Assembly (NCBI GenBank): GCA_029339195.1
Contig: JAPTJF010000162.1
Location: forward strand, 1-64,000
Reading direction: 5' to 3'
Source: Micractinium sp. NFX-FRZ
Lineage: Eukaryota > Chlorophyta > Trebouxiophyceae > Chlorellales > Chlorellaceae
DNA: 64,000 nucleotides
Position numbers and translations under genes: made by a program. The notes under the pieces were generated by a model that saw nothing but the letters and a program-made list of their open reading frames with translations, did not search any database and had not been told where the DNA came from. Positions 11,701-20,900 of this stretch are shown here, in pieces. How positions within the stretch are numbered: the stretch's first letter is position 1; each line of letters starts with the position of its first letter.

Positions 11701-13685
11701 TGCACACAGGATCATACAGGCAGGACCGACCCAGTGGCAGCCAACCACTCACTTTATATAGCCCTTCAGCCCCTCGTGGTACTTGAGCTGCGCCCCAAAT
11801 GTGTCGGCATCGACAGCCTGCGCAGCGCACGGCACGGCACGGCACGGCACCGCATGGCACCGCACAGCAGGTGGGACACACAGGGTGAGGGGGCACAGCG
11901 GGTCCTTGAGGGCCGATCTGGTAGTGCAATAAACAAGCGTGAGTGGGGCTTGGAGGCCGTGGCTAGGAGGCCGACGCAGGCGCACACAAGCGCACCCGCC
12001 AGCCGGGCACATGGGCCCAGCTGACCCGCCTGCCCTCCCCCTTGCCGAGAGACCGACCGACCGACCTGCAGGTTGATGCGCCAGGGAGGGCCCTGCCCCT
12101 GCCCCCCGTGAATGAGGCCATCTGCAGGCAGGCAGGCAGGCAGGCAGAAGGCAGGCAAGTAGGCAGGCAGGCAGGCAGGCAGGCGAGGGTGACAGCTGGG
12201 TAGCCACCCATGAACTAAAGGAGTCCCCACCTAATTCTGGCGTGAGCGAGCACAGCTTGTTACTAGCTAGCAGAAAGGGGAGAGCAAGAGGCGCTTCTCC
12301 AGGGGTCCCTCCTCCTGCAAGGGCCCCTTCCCCCCACCCCTTGCCAGCCCAACCCCACCAGCCCTCCTACCCGCGGTGCGCCGGGCAGGCACTCCTGGCG
12401 AGCCAGGGACGCCGCCCCAATCCAGCTGCTGCTGCTGCTGCTGCTGCTGCTGACTAGCAGGGGTGGCCTGCTGGCTGCCGGGCGGCGGCCCGTACCAGGA
12501 ACCTTGGCTGGCCCCGCAGCCGTCGGCCCCGCCACCCCACGCCTGCTGCGAGCGTGGGAGCGGTGACTGCTGCTGCGGCTGCTGCCGCTGCTGTTGCTGC
12601 GGGTGTTGCTGCTGTGAATTCTGGCTGCCCCAGCCCTGCTGGGAGAGTGGGAGGGGAGACTGCTGCTGCTGCTGGGGCTGCTGCTGACTGTCGCCATACC
12701 GCTGCTGCAGGCTCAGAGGGCTGGCGTAGCGTAGCGGCGGACGCTGCTGCTGCTGCTGCTGCGACGGCAGCGGGGAGTGTGCCGCCTGGTGCTGCTGCCC
12801 AGAAGTCGGCTGCGAGAGTTGTCGCGACAGATGCGCTCCAGAGGGGGAGAGCAGCTGCGGCCGCTGAGGCTGGGCTGGAGAGGGCTGGGCCCAGTGCTGC
12901 TGCGAGGGGGAGGGCTGGGGCCACTGCCCGGGGCGCGGGCCTGGCGAGGGCTGCTGCTGCTGCTGAGGGGCGTACGGCGAGGGCTGCTGCTGTTGCTGGT
13001 GAGACACGTACGGCGACTGCTGCTGCCGCTGCTGTGGCCCGTGTGGCGACTGCCGCTGCTGCTGCCGCTGCTGTGGCCCGTGTGGCGACGGCCGCGGCTG
13101 CGACTGCTGGCTGTCCCCCGCCCCCGGCTTTGCCCACTTGAAAAACTTGCAGGGCTGGCCCGGGAAGCGAGGGCAGCCCCAGAACTGCCTGCAGCCAGAG
13201 CAGGGAAGGAGGGAGGGTCAGCGGGAAGAGGAGGAGGCGGCACCCCGTTGCCTTCTGTGGATTGCACCAAAACACCTTATAGGCCCAGCTGCAGCAGAGC
13301 ACAGGCACATAGATGGGCAAGCCACTGCAGGGCAGGATCGACGCTCGGTGGGGTGGCTGGCGCTGCTGACAAGCAGCGGGCGGCGAACCACCCGACTGGC
13401 AAAGGCTTTCCGGCAACCTTGCAGTGCAGTGGAGCTGCGTTTGAGGCGTAGGGCCCCATTCTGGCGCCGGAGAAATGTGACAGGGTGCCAGGACACCGCC
13501 GCTGCCTCCGCTGCCTCGCCGCCGCTGCTGCTGCAACAAGCCCTTGCCGTCGGAGCGGCGCGCGACAGTCGGGATGTGAACCTAACACCGCTTCGCACCC
13601 ACCTGCCGTGGTTTGGGCCCTCCTTGCGGACCGTTCGCAGGTCACAAAGCTCGCCGCAGTTGCAGCGCGGCGGTGTTTCCGACAT
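2232..13685 (-). CDS. SMARCAL1: SMARCAL1/HARP-type SNF2 annealing helicase with N-terminal GRF zinc finger
   Basis: ATP-driven DNA annealing/fork-remodelling enzyme of the nucleus. Twenty-six exons give a phase-consistent 1110-residue model: 13603-13685, 12371-13188, 12066-12121, 11753-11817, 11420-11516, 11120-11172, 10624-10734, 10056-10143, 9812-9902, 9225-9292, 8717-8763, 8334-8427, 7672-7785, 7208-7260, 6977-7039, 6521-6593, 6056-6120, 5650-5705, 5175-5300, 4732-4853, 4415-4504, 4217-4261, 3987-4016, 3543-3615, 3126-3206, 2232-2902. In order: GRF finger (residues 1-50: CNCG, TVRKEGPNHGR, C...C, FFKWA); Gln/Pro/Ser-rich linker (50-300); HARP domain (320-390, WSPDLRMWTFNL); SNF2 core with DEMGLGKT (~449), DESH (~552), CTGTPALSRP, LLIFAHHQEVLD, TAAGVGITLTQA and AEDRAHRLGQ; then a Gln-rich tail with a SUMO-interaction-like VIVISDSEGEEE and a basic/acidic end. 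The intron at 7261-7671 appears to use a GC donor. Exon borders are hand-made; the family call is firm. Confidence 0.88.
2521..2850 (-). repeat. CAG/CTG trinucleotide tract coding for poly-Gln
   Basis: Long impure CTG runs on the plus strand (CAG on the coding strand) encode the glutamine-rich tail of the SMARCAL1-like protein. The longest pure-looking runs lie near 2654-2690 and 2700-2760. Such tracts change length easily. Confidence 0.9.
3428..3490 (-). repeat. Intronic echo of the HYLVAPG exon
   Basis: On the minus strand this stretch reads QLAPLGLHYLVAPGK followed by a GT. It is a diverged copy of the end of the neighbouring exon 3543-3615 (QLAPLEVHYLVAPGT). The upstream copy joins in phase to the next exon, ADDAIWEK at 3206, so this one is taken as intronic. 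Confidence 0.75.
6190..6236 (-). repeat. Intronic echo of the VLEELPAKLR exon
   Basis: The minus strand reads VLAELPNKLRQ, a diverged copy of the head of exon 6056-6120 (VLEELPAKLRRR), including its CAG acceptor. Only the copy at 6120 leads on in phase to the next exon. Confidence 0.75.
6341..6505. repeat. Three 55-bp tandem units in an intron
   Basis: Units start at 6341, 6396 and 6451, each beginning CCTYTCCAGCC. They lie in an intron of the SMARCAL1-like gene. Confidence 0.85.
7766..8000. repeat. Four tandem copies of an exon head, period about 65-82 bp
   Basis: Units beginning GTGCGCTG occur near 7766, 7831, 7898 and 7980. The first spans the acceptor end of exon 7672-7785 (SLSTQRTRAV). 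The others are diverged copies in the upstream intron. Confidence 0.75.
9621..9740. repeat. Four perfect-length 30-bp tandem units
   Basis: Exactly four 30-bp units (start CACCATGTGCATCTT) at 9621, 9651, 9681 and 9711, with only unit 2 differing by two bases. They lie in the intron between exons 9812-9902 and 9225-9292 of the SMARCAL1-like gene. There are no spacers, so this is a minisatellite. Confidence 0.95.
9957..10000 (-). repeat. Intronic echo of the ALAIAACFGPEDW exon
   Basis: These 44 bp repeat 9857-9900, within exon 9812-9902, at an offset of exactly 100 bp with three mismatches. The copy reads LAIAACFGPEDWPL on the minus strand but has no matching exit in phase. Confidence 0.85.
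10940..11100. repeat. Purine-rich GGCAGGG/CACAGCAGG intronic repeats
   Basis: Irregular units of about 37-45 bp made of GGCAGGGCAGCGGGCAGG-like blocks fill most of this intron of the SMARCAL1-like gene. Confidence 0.7.
12121..12185. repeat. GGCA tetranucleotide microsatellite
   Basis: (GGCA)n runs, briefly interrupted, lie directly upstream of the acceptor of exon 12066-12121 in the SMARCAL1-like gene. On the transcribed strand they form the TGCC-rich pyrimidine tract. Confidence 0.9.
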
Positions 13686-14170
13686 GCCTTGTTCACTTAT
13701 CAGAGTTCCGGGCAGGCTCCAGGCGCTGCACATGCGCGCCGATGCCCTGCAGCTCGATTTTTTGGCTGCGCCTGCTGCGCCCTGCTGTGCCACAGCCGCC
13801 CCCGCCGCCATGCCCACCTCTTGGGCTCCCCATCCATGTGGCCGCTCCCATCAATCATTTGGATGGACAACCTGGTGTTGATCTCTCTCACTGACCCCCT
13901 TCATTGAAGAGGAGTTATTCTGAGCTGCAGGTGCAAGGGCTGCTGGTACGCTACGCACAAGCCAGCAGCCAATGCCAGAGCATGCCCAGGCTAGGCTGGA
14001 CGCTTTGCCCTGCCTGCTATTGCCTGCTATTGCCACCTCATCAGGAGTTGACACCTCATCAGGAGGAGGAGGAGGTCCCGCCGCTGCGGCGATCGCCACG
14101 TGCACTCCATGGCAGGGCCCTGCCTGCCGCAGCCGCTGCCTGCCGCCACCACTCCTTGCCCCCCGCTGCC
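13686..14170. promoter_or_regulatory. Spacer/upstream region of the SMARCAL1-like gene
   Basis: This 485 bp stretch lies between the stop of the unknown gene (14171) and the chosen ATG (13685), both leftward. It should contain a 3' UTR and the promoter. The reading frame stays open a little upstream of 13685, so a longer N terminus is possible. No clear TATA box was seen. Confidence 0.45.
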
Positions 14171-17100
14171 TCATCTGTTGTGCCAGCCGCCCTTGCTGCC
14201 GGCCACCTTGCTCTTTGCTACTGCCGCTGCCTGGGCAATGCTGTCGGCAGCAGCAGCCGACGCTTGGACGACGCTGCCAGCAGCAGCAGAGGAGGCCTGG
14301 GCAACTGCGCTGCCTGCCGCCGATGCAGCGTTGCCCAGGCCGCCAGCCGCGGCTGCCGCGGAGCTGCGCGCCGCATGCCGCACCCTCACCTACAGGGTGG
14401 GTGGGGGCAAATACACACCTGTGTGTCAAAACTTTGGACAATGCAAACAACAGGGGCTGCAAAGCGTCGTGTGTGAAGTCAGTCATCCACATGCATCACC
14501 AGGCGTCAATTGCAGGTGATGTACGAGTTGGTGTACACATCACTTGTGAGGCACAAAAGAGGAAATCAGGCACTCACCCAGGCACTGCGAGCCAGGCTGG
14601 CGCTCCACTCTCCCAAGCCGGGCCGCCGCTGTGCCCACATGCCCAGCCCTGCGGCAGGGAGGAGGAGGCAAAACTGTACGAGGTACGAGGGCCACCCAGC
14701 TCACCCACGGCAGTCGCACAACAAGCCAACTTTCACTCGTAAGTAAGGTGGTCCTGTCCACCCGCCCTCTTCAAGGGCTGCCTGCTCAGCTGCGTACGGC
14801 CGGTCGCCGCCAGCCAGTGCACCAAAGTTTAGCCCACGTGCCATGTAGACTGACTGCCCGCTCACCCTGCTCGATAGCGGCCTGCTCCGCGGCGTACAGG
14901 CGGTCGATGCGGGCCCAGGACACGCCCAACCACTCCAAATCGATGGGCTCCATCATGGCGGCAGTGCCCTGCAGGGTTTTGGGGGCAGTCGCAAGTGGTT
15001 TGAAGGGGCAAGGCACGCCCGGCCACTCCGCGTCAATGAGTTCCATCATGGCGGCAGCATCCTGCAGGTTGTAGCGGCAGCTTCGACTTGTTCGAAAAAT
15101 GAGGCACGCCCAGCAACTCCAAACACTGGGCCCGGGGGCACATGAGGGCCATCCCAAGCAGCCAACCCAGCCAGCGCATCCCGCAGCCTACCTGGGCAAC
15201 CAGGCGCTCGCCGACGTCCACCCGCCGGCGCGGCAGCAGCGCCGCCAGCCCCCGCCGTGGCTCCCGAGCATACAGCTCACCCCACAGCATCTGCTGCTGC
15301 ACCCCCTGCTGTGCCTGCTCTGCTCCACCCGCCTCAGCTGCCCCCACTGCCTCCACAGCCTCGACAGCCGTCTGCTGTTCATCCACTGCTGACGGGGCAG
15401 CAGAGGCGCCCGCCTGCCGTGCTGCCTCTGGCTGGACGGCAAGCACTCCTGGGCTCCCTGCCGGCACTGCCGCCGTCCCTCCCAGCCCAGAGCCAGCCAT
15501 GGCCGCCCCTGCTGCCTGCAAACTGCTAGCGCCCACGCCACTGCTGCTGCTGCTGCTGCCGCTGCCGGGGGCCAGCAGCCGGCGGGCACCGCCGGCTGAC
15601 GTGGCATCGGCAGCGCCGGCTGACGTGGCGCCAGCGGTGCTGCTGGTCCAGCTCTGGTCTGCTGCATCGACGATGCTGAGCAGCCGCAGGCGGTGCAGGG
15701 AGTTGAGGGGAAGGGCGCGCAGGTACAGCAGGCCTGCAGGCGGGCAAGCAGAAAGGAGGGTGTACATGTTTTATCATACAAAAGACTACCAAGACTATGT
15801 AAGGAGCGCGTACAAGTGGTACAGCAAGGCAGCCGGGGCGGCGGGTCAGGTGGCATGACCGGGACTTGGCTGTTGCTGGCTGCGCAGCGGCTCAACGAAC
15901 TGCGAGCTAACGGCAGGGGTATGGTGCACACTGTGTGGTGCACTCTGTGTGGTGCACTCTGTGGATGGCACACACTCTGCTCACGGCCTGCAACTTGCTG
16001 TCTGGTTCCAGGTGCCAACCCCTGCAGGCGCCCACGCCTCACCCGCCGCTGTCGGCTGCACCGGCCCTGCCAGGTGACACGTCAGCAGCTGCTGGCTCTC
16101 GGCGGCACGCCGGGCGGCAGCCGATGGCGGCAGCCTGCGGCACGTGAAAGGGGCGGGACAGGGGTGGGGCCGGCAGTCGTTGGGAGCCACCTGCCCTGCT
16201 ACTTGCGCAGCCCGCCTGCCCCCTGCCCAACACGCCAGCCTCCCAGGGGCCCCAGCATGAGGCCAGCATACGCCTGGCAGCATGCGGCATTAGCACGTCA
16301 TGCCACCCCGCAATCCGACGCCGACATTGCTGCCAAGGGCTGCATGGCCTCGTTGCTGGGTTTCCAAACACCGGAAGGTGAGTTTCGGCGACCATCTGTT
16401 GAGTGCCCTGCGCCATGAAACCCACGCCTCGCTCACCCTCGGTAGCGGTCGGCCATGCGCCGCAGCAGGGGATAGTGCGCCGCCCGCACGGCCAGCACAT
16501 CGCCACGCTGCGCCACGCTGTGCAGTACCACGGGCAGCTGGCGGGCCTCGGGCGCCAGCAGTCGCGGTGGCAGCTCTGCAGGTGGCAGTGTAACGGCAGC
16601 AGCGGCGGGGAGGCTGTGGGCGTGTTTCTGGGCTTGTCGGCACTGCCACTGCTCATGACACACCTCAACAAGAATCAACTTCAAAAACTGGCGCCAACAG
16701 TTGGCAATCGACAAGGCGTGCACGAAAATGGTGTCGAGAGAGGGCGAAAAGGTAGGGCATGGCGCTCCAGGCCTCAGAAACCTGGTGCGCGCACCCACAG
16801 CAAGACAGCCTCACCCCCCAGGCTACCGAAGCCTGAAGAACTACCGAGAGAGGGTGGCGGACAAAGAGCAGCTGGAGCAGGCACCCACCCGCCAATGAGG
16901 CGTACTGCCGCCACCCGCTGATGTGGCCATAGTGCAGCATGAAAGCCAGGCTGCCTGCAGCACAACCAATTCGTGGGAGTCAGTGGAGGGGGGCAGGCAA
17001 GCAGCAGACGGCTCCACTTGTACGCGGCCACAGCACCGGCACCGCCGCTTGCCCCTGGCTCTTGAAAAGAGCTCCCCCTGTCGGTCTCCCGGCTCACCCA

Positions 17101-17473
17101 CTGCCACCGCAACCCCAGCCCAGCGGGAAGCCTGCCAGTGCTCCTCCATCCAGTCAACTCCCTCGACCATCAATTTAGCCGCTTGCTGGCGGAGCGCCTC
17201 CGACAACGGGGCGCCGGGGCGTGCAGGTGGCTGAAGCGATGGGGTCTCCGGGTCGGGCTGGAAGCTGTCGCTCGTGTCGCTGTCAGCATTCTTGGAGTTC
17301 GAAATAGCGGGCTGGGGCGGGGCATCACTGGGAGGCCACATTCTCGCAGTGGCCAGGGTTTCGGTGGCGGGTGAGGCTCTGCTTGGAGCGGCTTGGAGTC
17401 CACGGATATTGCAGACAATGCGCAAGATAGACGCAGGTTCACGACGAAGCCTGGAGGGCCGTGCTGCTTTCAT
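14171..17473 (-). CDS. Unrecognised protein, possible membrane anchor and Ala-rich amphipathic C terminus
   Basis: I do not recognise the family. Eight exons give a phase-consistent 535-residue model: 17098-17473, 16889-16954, 16437-16575, 16043-16134, 15192-15733, 14866-14968 (or 14866-15061), 14578-14648, 14171-14389. The start has a basic, Ser/Arg-rich N terminus (MKAARPSRLRREPAS) that could be an organelle presequence. A Ser/Pro-rich stretch follows, then a short hydrophobic segment (AGVAVAVGSLAFML, residues ~119-132). The central part contains LPVVLHSVAQRGDVLAVR and LYLRALPLNSLHRLRLL, then an Ala/Ser/Gly-rich insert. The C terminus is an Ala-rich amphipathic stretch (SVVQASAAAADSIAQAAA) ending GGWHNR. 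An in-frame duplicated segment offers a 31-residue-longer form. The real exon set needs a transcript. Confidence 0.55.
14931..15061 (-). repeat. Duplicated exon head with two usable acceptors
   Basis: Starting at 15061 and again at 14968, the minus strand reads DAAAMMELIDAEWPGV and GTAAMMEPIDLEWLGV, each preceded by CTGCAG. The frame is open across both and the distance is 93 bp (31 codons), so either acceptor keeps frame. This is the one echo in the window that could be a true alternative-splice site. Confidence 0.75.
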
Positions 17474-17904
17474 TCCAACAGTTAGCCAGGAGGGACGGCG
17501 GCGCCAGGGTGGCAGTGCCGCCAGTGGCAGCCAGAGACAGAGACAGGGTTGTTAATCCCTGCACCTGAGTACGTTCGCAGGAGCTTGCGTACTGTAAGCC
17601 GTGCTGTAACGAGGGCCAGCTGCAGTTCCAGTGCGCCCTCATGCATGATTGATGATTGGGAGCGTCATGGCAGCTGAGGCGGCGGCAGCGGCGGCAGCGG
17701 CGGCCACCCCATGCATGGGGTCAAGACAGAGCTGCCGCTTCCGATGCAATATTTCCCACACAAAGGTCACTGTCTGTTTCCCAACAAGCACACAGGGCGC
17801 CAATTGGCGCTTGCTGTGAACGGCCTCTCTCGGCCACTAGCTCTCCGAGCGGCCTTGGTGCATTAACGCGCTCCTGAACACTTCCGAGAGCACTGCTGGG
17901 CATC
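17474..17904. promoter_or_regulatory. Divergent promoter region, unknown gene / ABC-F gene
   Basis: This 431 bp stretch separates two divergent start codons (17473 leftward, 17905 rightward). It must hold both promoters unless there are 5' UTR introns. A GGC/GGCAGC microsatellite lies at about 17676-17705. No clear TATA box was seen. Confidence 0.55.
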
Positions 17905-20900
17905 ATGAACGCGCGGGCGGCGGTCGCCAGCGTGCTGGGCAAGGGAGACGCCGATGTGGTGGAGTATGTCTCGGCGTGCTTGGAGGATGACGATTTCGAG
18001 TGGGGGGTGAGTCTGGCGGTGTAAAAGAGCACGGAAGCATGCTGGTCAGCCAGTGCTCCTCGCCGCCGCCGCCGCCACTGCTGCCGCCGCGGCGCGCCGC
18101 TGCTGCCGCGTCCCGCTTGCTGCCGCCGCCCTGTTTCTGCCGAAGCTCTCTCGGCGTTGGGGAGCGTGCAGTGGCCTTACCTTCACTCCACAACACTCCC
18201 CGCTGCCGCCTCCCCGCCCGGGCAGGAGGACGCCAGCGAAGCTTTCGAGTGCTTTGGCGAGATGCTGACCAGCAGTGGGTGCTGCCCCGACGACGCGTCT
18301 GCGCTCGACGCGTGCCGCGCGCTGCACCGCCTCATCACCGGCGCGGGCGGCGACGTCGACGACGCGGCCTCCGACGCCAGCGCCTCTACCGCCGCCACGG
18401 CAGCGAGCTCACGCTCCGGCTTTCGGGCGCTGGAGGGCGGCCCGGTGCTGCTTGATGAGATGAACAGGGTCAGCTTGCACCCGTCGGAGATCAAGCGGGT
18501 TGGCAAGAACATGATTCAGGGGCTGTTCAGCGGGGAGGGAGACAACGAGGACTTCTCGCTCATGACGGGTGCGCTGCGGCATGCTGTGCGTGCAGCGCTG
18601 TCGGTGCTGTGCGGCGGGGAGGGAGGCGAGGGGGGGCGCTCATGACGGGCACGCTGTACTGCGCTGTGCTGCGCTGTGGATGGCTGTGGGTGCTGCGCTG
18701 TGAGTGCTGTGATGTGCTGCACCTGGAGAGGCAGGCCATGAGAATTGCACTCATGACGGTCCGCTATGAGTGCTCGCTGCTTTGAGCGCACTGCTGTGCT
18801 GTGGCTGCACTTCACTCGGTGGTGCTGTGCAGTGCTGTGGGTGCTTTGCTGTGCTGTAGGCTGCGCTCTGCTGCAAGTGCCGAGCTGGGTGTGTGCTTGC
18901 TGGCGTGGCATGTCTGCTGCCCCTGCCTGCTTTCTGCTGCAGAGAAGGATGGCTTGAAGGTCAAGAAGCTTGATGCATACCGGTTTGCTTGATACGGTGC
19001 CATGTCAACACGACCTGCCTGCTGCTCCTGCTGCTGCCTCTGCCCGCTGCTGCCTGCTGCAGAGAAGGATGCGGTGAAGATCAAGAAGCTGAAGGAGAAG
19101 CAGGAGAAGCAGCAGATGGCGGCGTTCAGGGCGCACCAGGCGGAGGCGCGGCGGGCGCTGGCGGGCATGAAGATCGAGGTGGTGCGGCACACGGGTGGGT
19201 GGGCTACTTAGCACAAGGTCTTGGGTATAGGTTTGGGTGGTGCGGCACGCGGGTGTGTGCCTCACGTATCTTGCGAAGAAAAGAAAATGAGAGCTTTGGG
19301 TTTGGTCGCGGCAGGCTGTGTGGCCAGGTGCTGTGCTTCCATCCTTGCCTGCTGCATGTGCGTGCCTGGGTGTGGGTTGCGGGATGAAGACCGACTTGGT
19401 GTAACATACGGGGGGGGGGTAGCCGTGCTTGTGCCCCTGTTGTGCGGGCGGCTGCGATTTGTGGGCATGCGGGCAGGATTTGTGTGCTTGTCGGCTGAGG
19501 TGGTGCTGCACGCAAAGGTCGGCGGGGTGTCCCTGGGGTCCCTGGGGGAGCGGGGGCGCACTGGGGCGCGGCCTCCCAACTCGTGGCATCCACCGTGCGT
19601 GGCTTCCCAGATCTGGTCCGCATGTGTGGGGCAAGGGTTGTTGTGCTGCCAGGCGGCCCCGCCGTCGGTGCGACAAGCACCTTACAAGTTCTCAAGTTGC
19701 ACCTGCATTCGCAGTCACTCAGAACATCGACTGTTGTTCGTTGGCTCCGCAGGCGGCCCCGCGGTGCGCGACATCCACCCTGAAAATCCCTCCGTTGCAG
19801 GTTGCACTCACAGCTGCTCAAAACATCCACTCTCACCGTCTCCATCCATATATATAATGGCCCTGCAGGCGGCCCCGCGGTGCGCGACATCCACCTGGAG
19901 AACTTCTCCATCTCCAACGGAGGCGCAGAGCTGATTGAAAACGGCAACTGCACGCTGACCTTTGGGCGCAGGTGGGTGAGGGGGACCACCAGGCGGTGGG
20001 GAGACGTGTGTGGGTGAGGGCGGATGGGTGAAGTGTGGGGGGCGGTACGGGGTGGCGCAGGGTGAGGTGCGTGGGGTGGTGTGGGGTGGGGGATGGGTGA
20101 GGTGTGTGGCTGGTGGTGGGGCGTGTGCCTTTGGGTACGAAGATGGCGCTGCACCCGCGTTCTTGATCTCCCATTCATACATACTTTGCGCCATGCCTCC
20201 CTCACTTGCTCCGCGCTTGGGTCTTTACGGCCTGGTGGGGCGCAATAGCGCGGGCAAGACGGCGCGGCTGCGCTCTTGTTCACATAGAAGCACACTACGG
20301 TACATTTCATGCTGCTAAACACGGTGCCCTGCGCAGGTACGGCCTGGTGGGGCGCAACGGCACGGGCAAGACGACGCTGCTGCGCCACCTGGCGCAGCGC
20401 GCCATCAAGGGCATCCCATCAAACTGCCAAATCTTGCACGTGGAGCAGGAGGTGCGGGTGGTGAACAAGCCATTATGTTGACCCACAAGCTCTATTCACA
20501 AGCTTGGGAGCAGTGTGATGTTAACTGTCTTCCAGTTTCTGATACTGCCAGATCCTGCACGTGGGGCAGGAGTTGCGGGTGGTGAAGTGAAATGGTGGGC
20601 GGAGACGGCACCACTGCTCCGGATGCCGTGCTGAAGCGCTCTGCCTGCTGAGAAACTAGCACAAGCTGATGGGACCATTAGAGCCCCGACCTTTGTAGCA
20701 TACGGAATATTCACACGAAGCCTTCCACCGCTGCCCATGTGCCACCCACCTGTTGCCTGTGCACAGGTGGTGGGAGACGACACCACTGACTAAGAACATG
20801 CCCTTCCTCACCTGTCACCGCCCCCTGCCTCAACCTTTTGCACACAGGTGGTGGGAGACGACACCACCGCCCTGGATGCCGTGCTGGAGTGCGACACCGA

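Noticed and set aside
14171..17473. Nuclease-like (SNase/C3orf33-type) reading of the unknown gene, based on VVLHSVAQRGDVLAVR
   Set aside because: The resemblance is a short stretch only, without catalytic residues that I can place. Left as unknown.
20226..20275. Possible mutually exclusive Walker A exon of the ABC-F gene
   Set aside because: No AG acceptor precedes it and no matching exit was found. It is treated as a dead echo.
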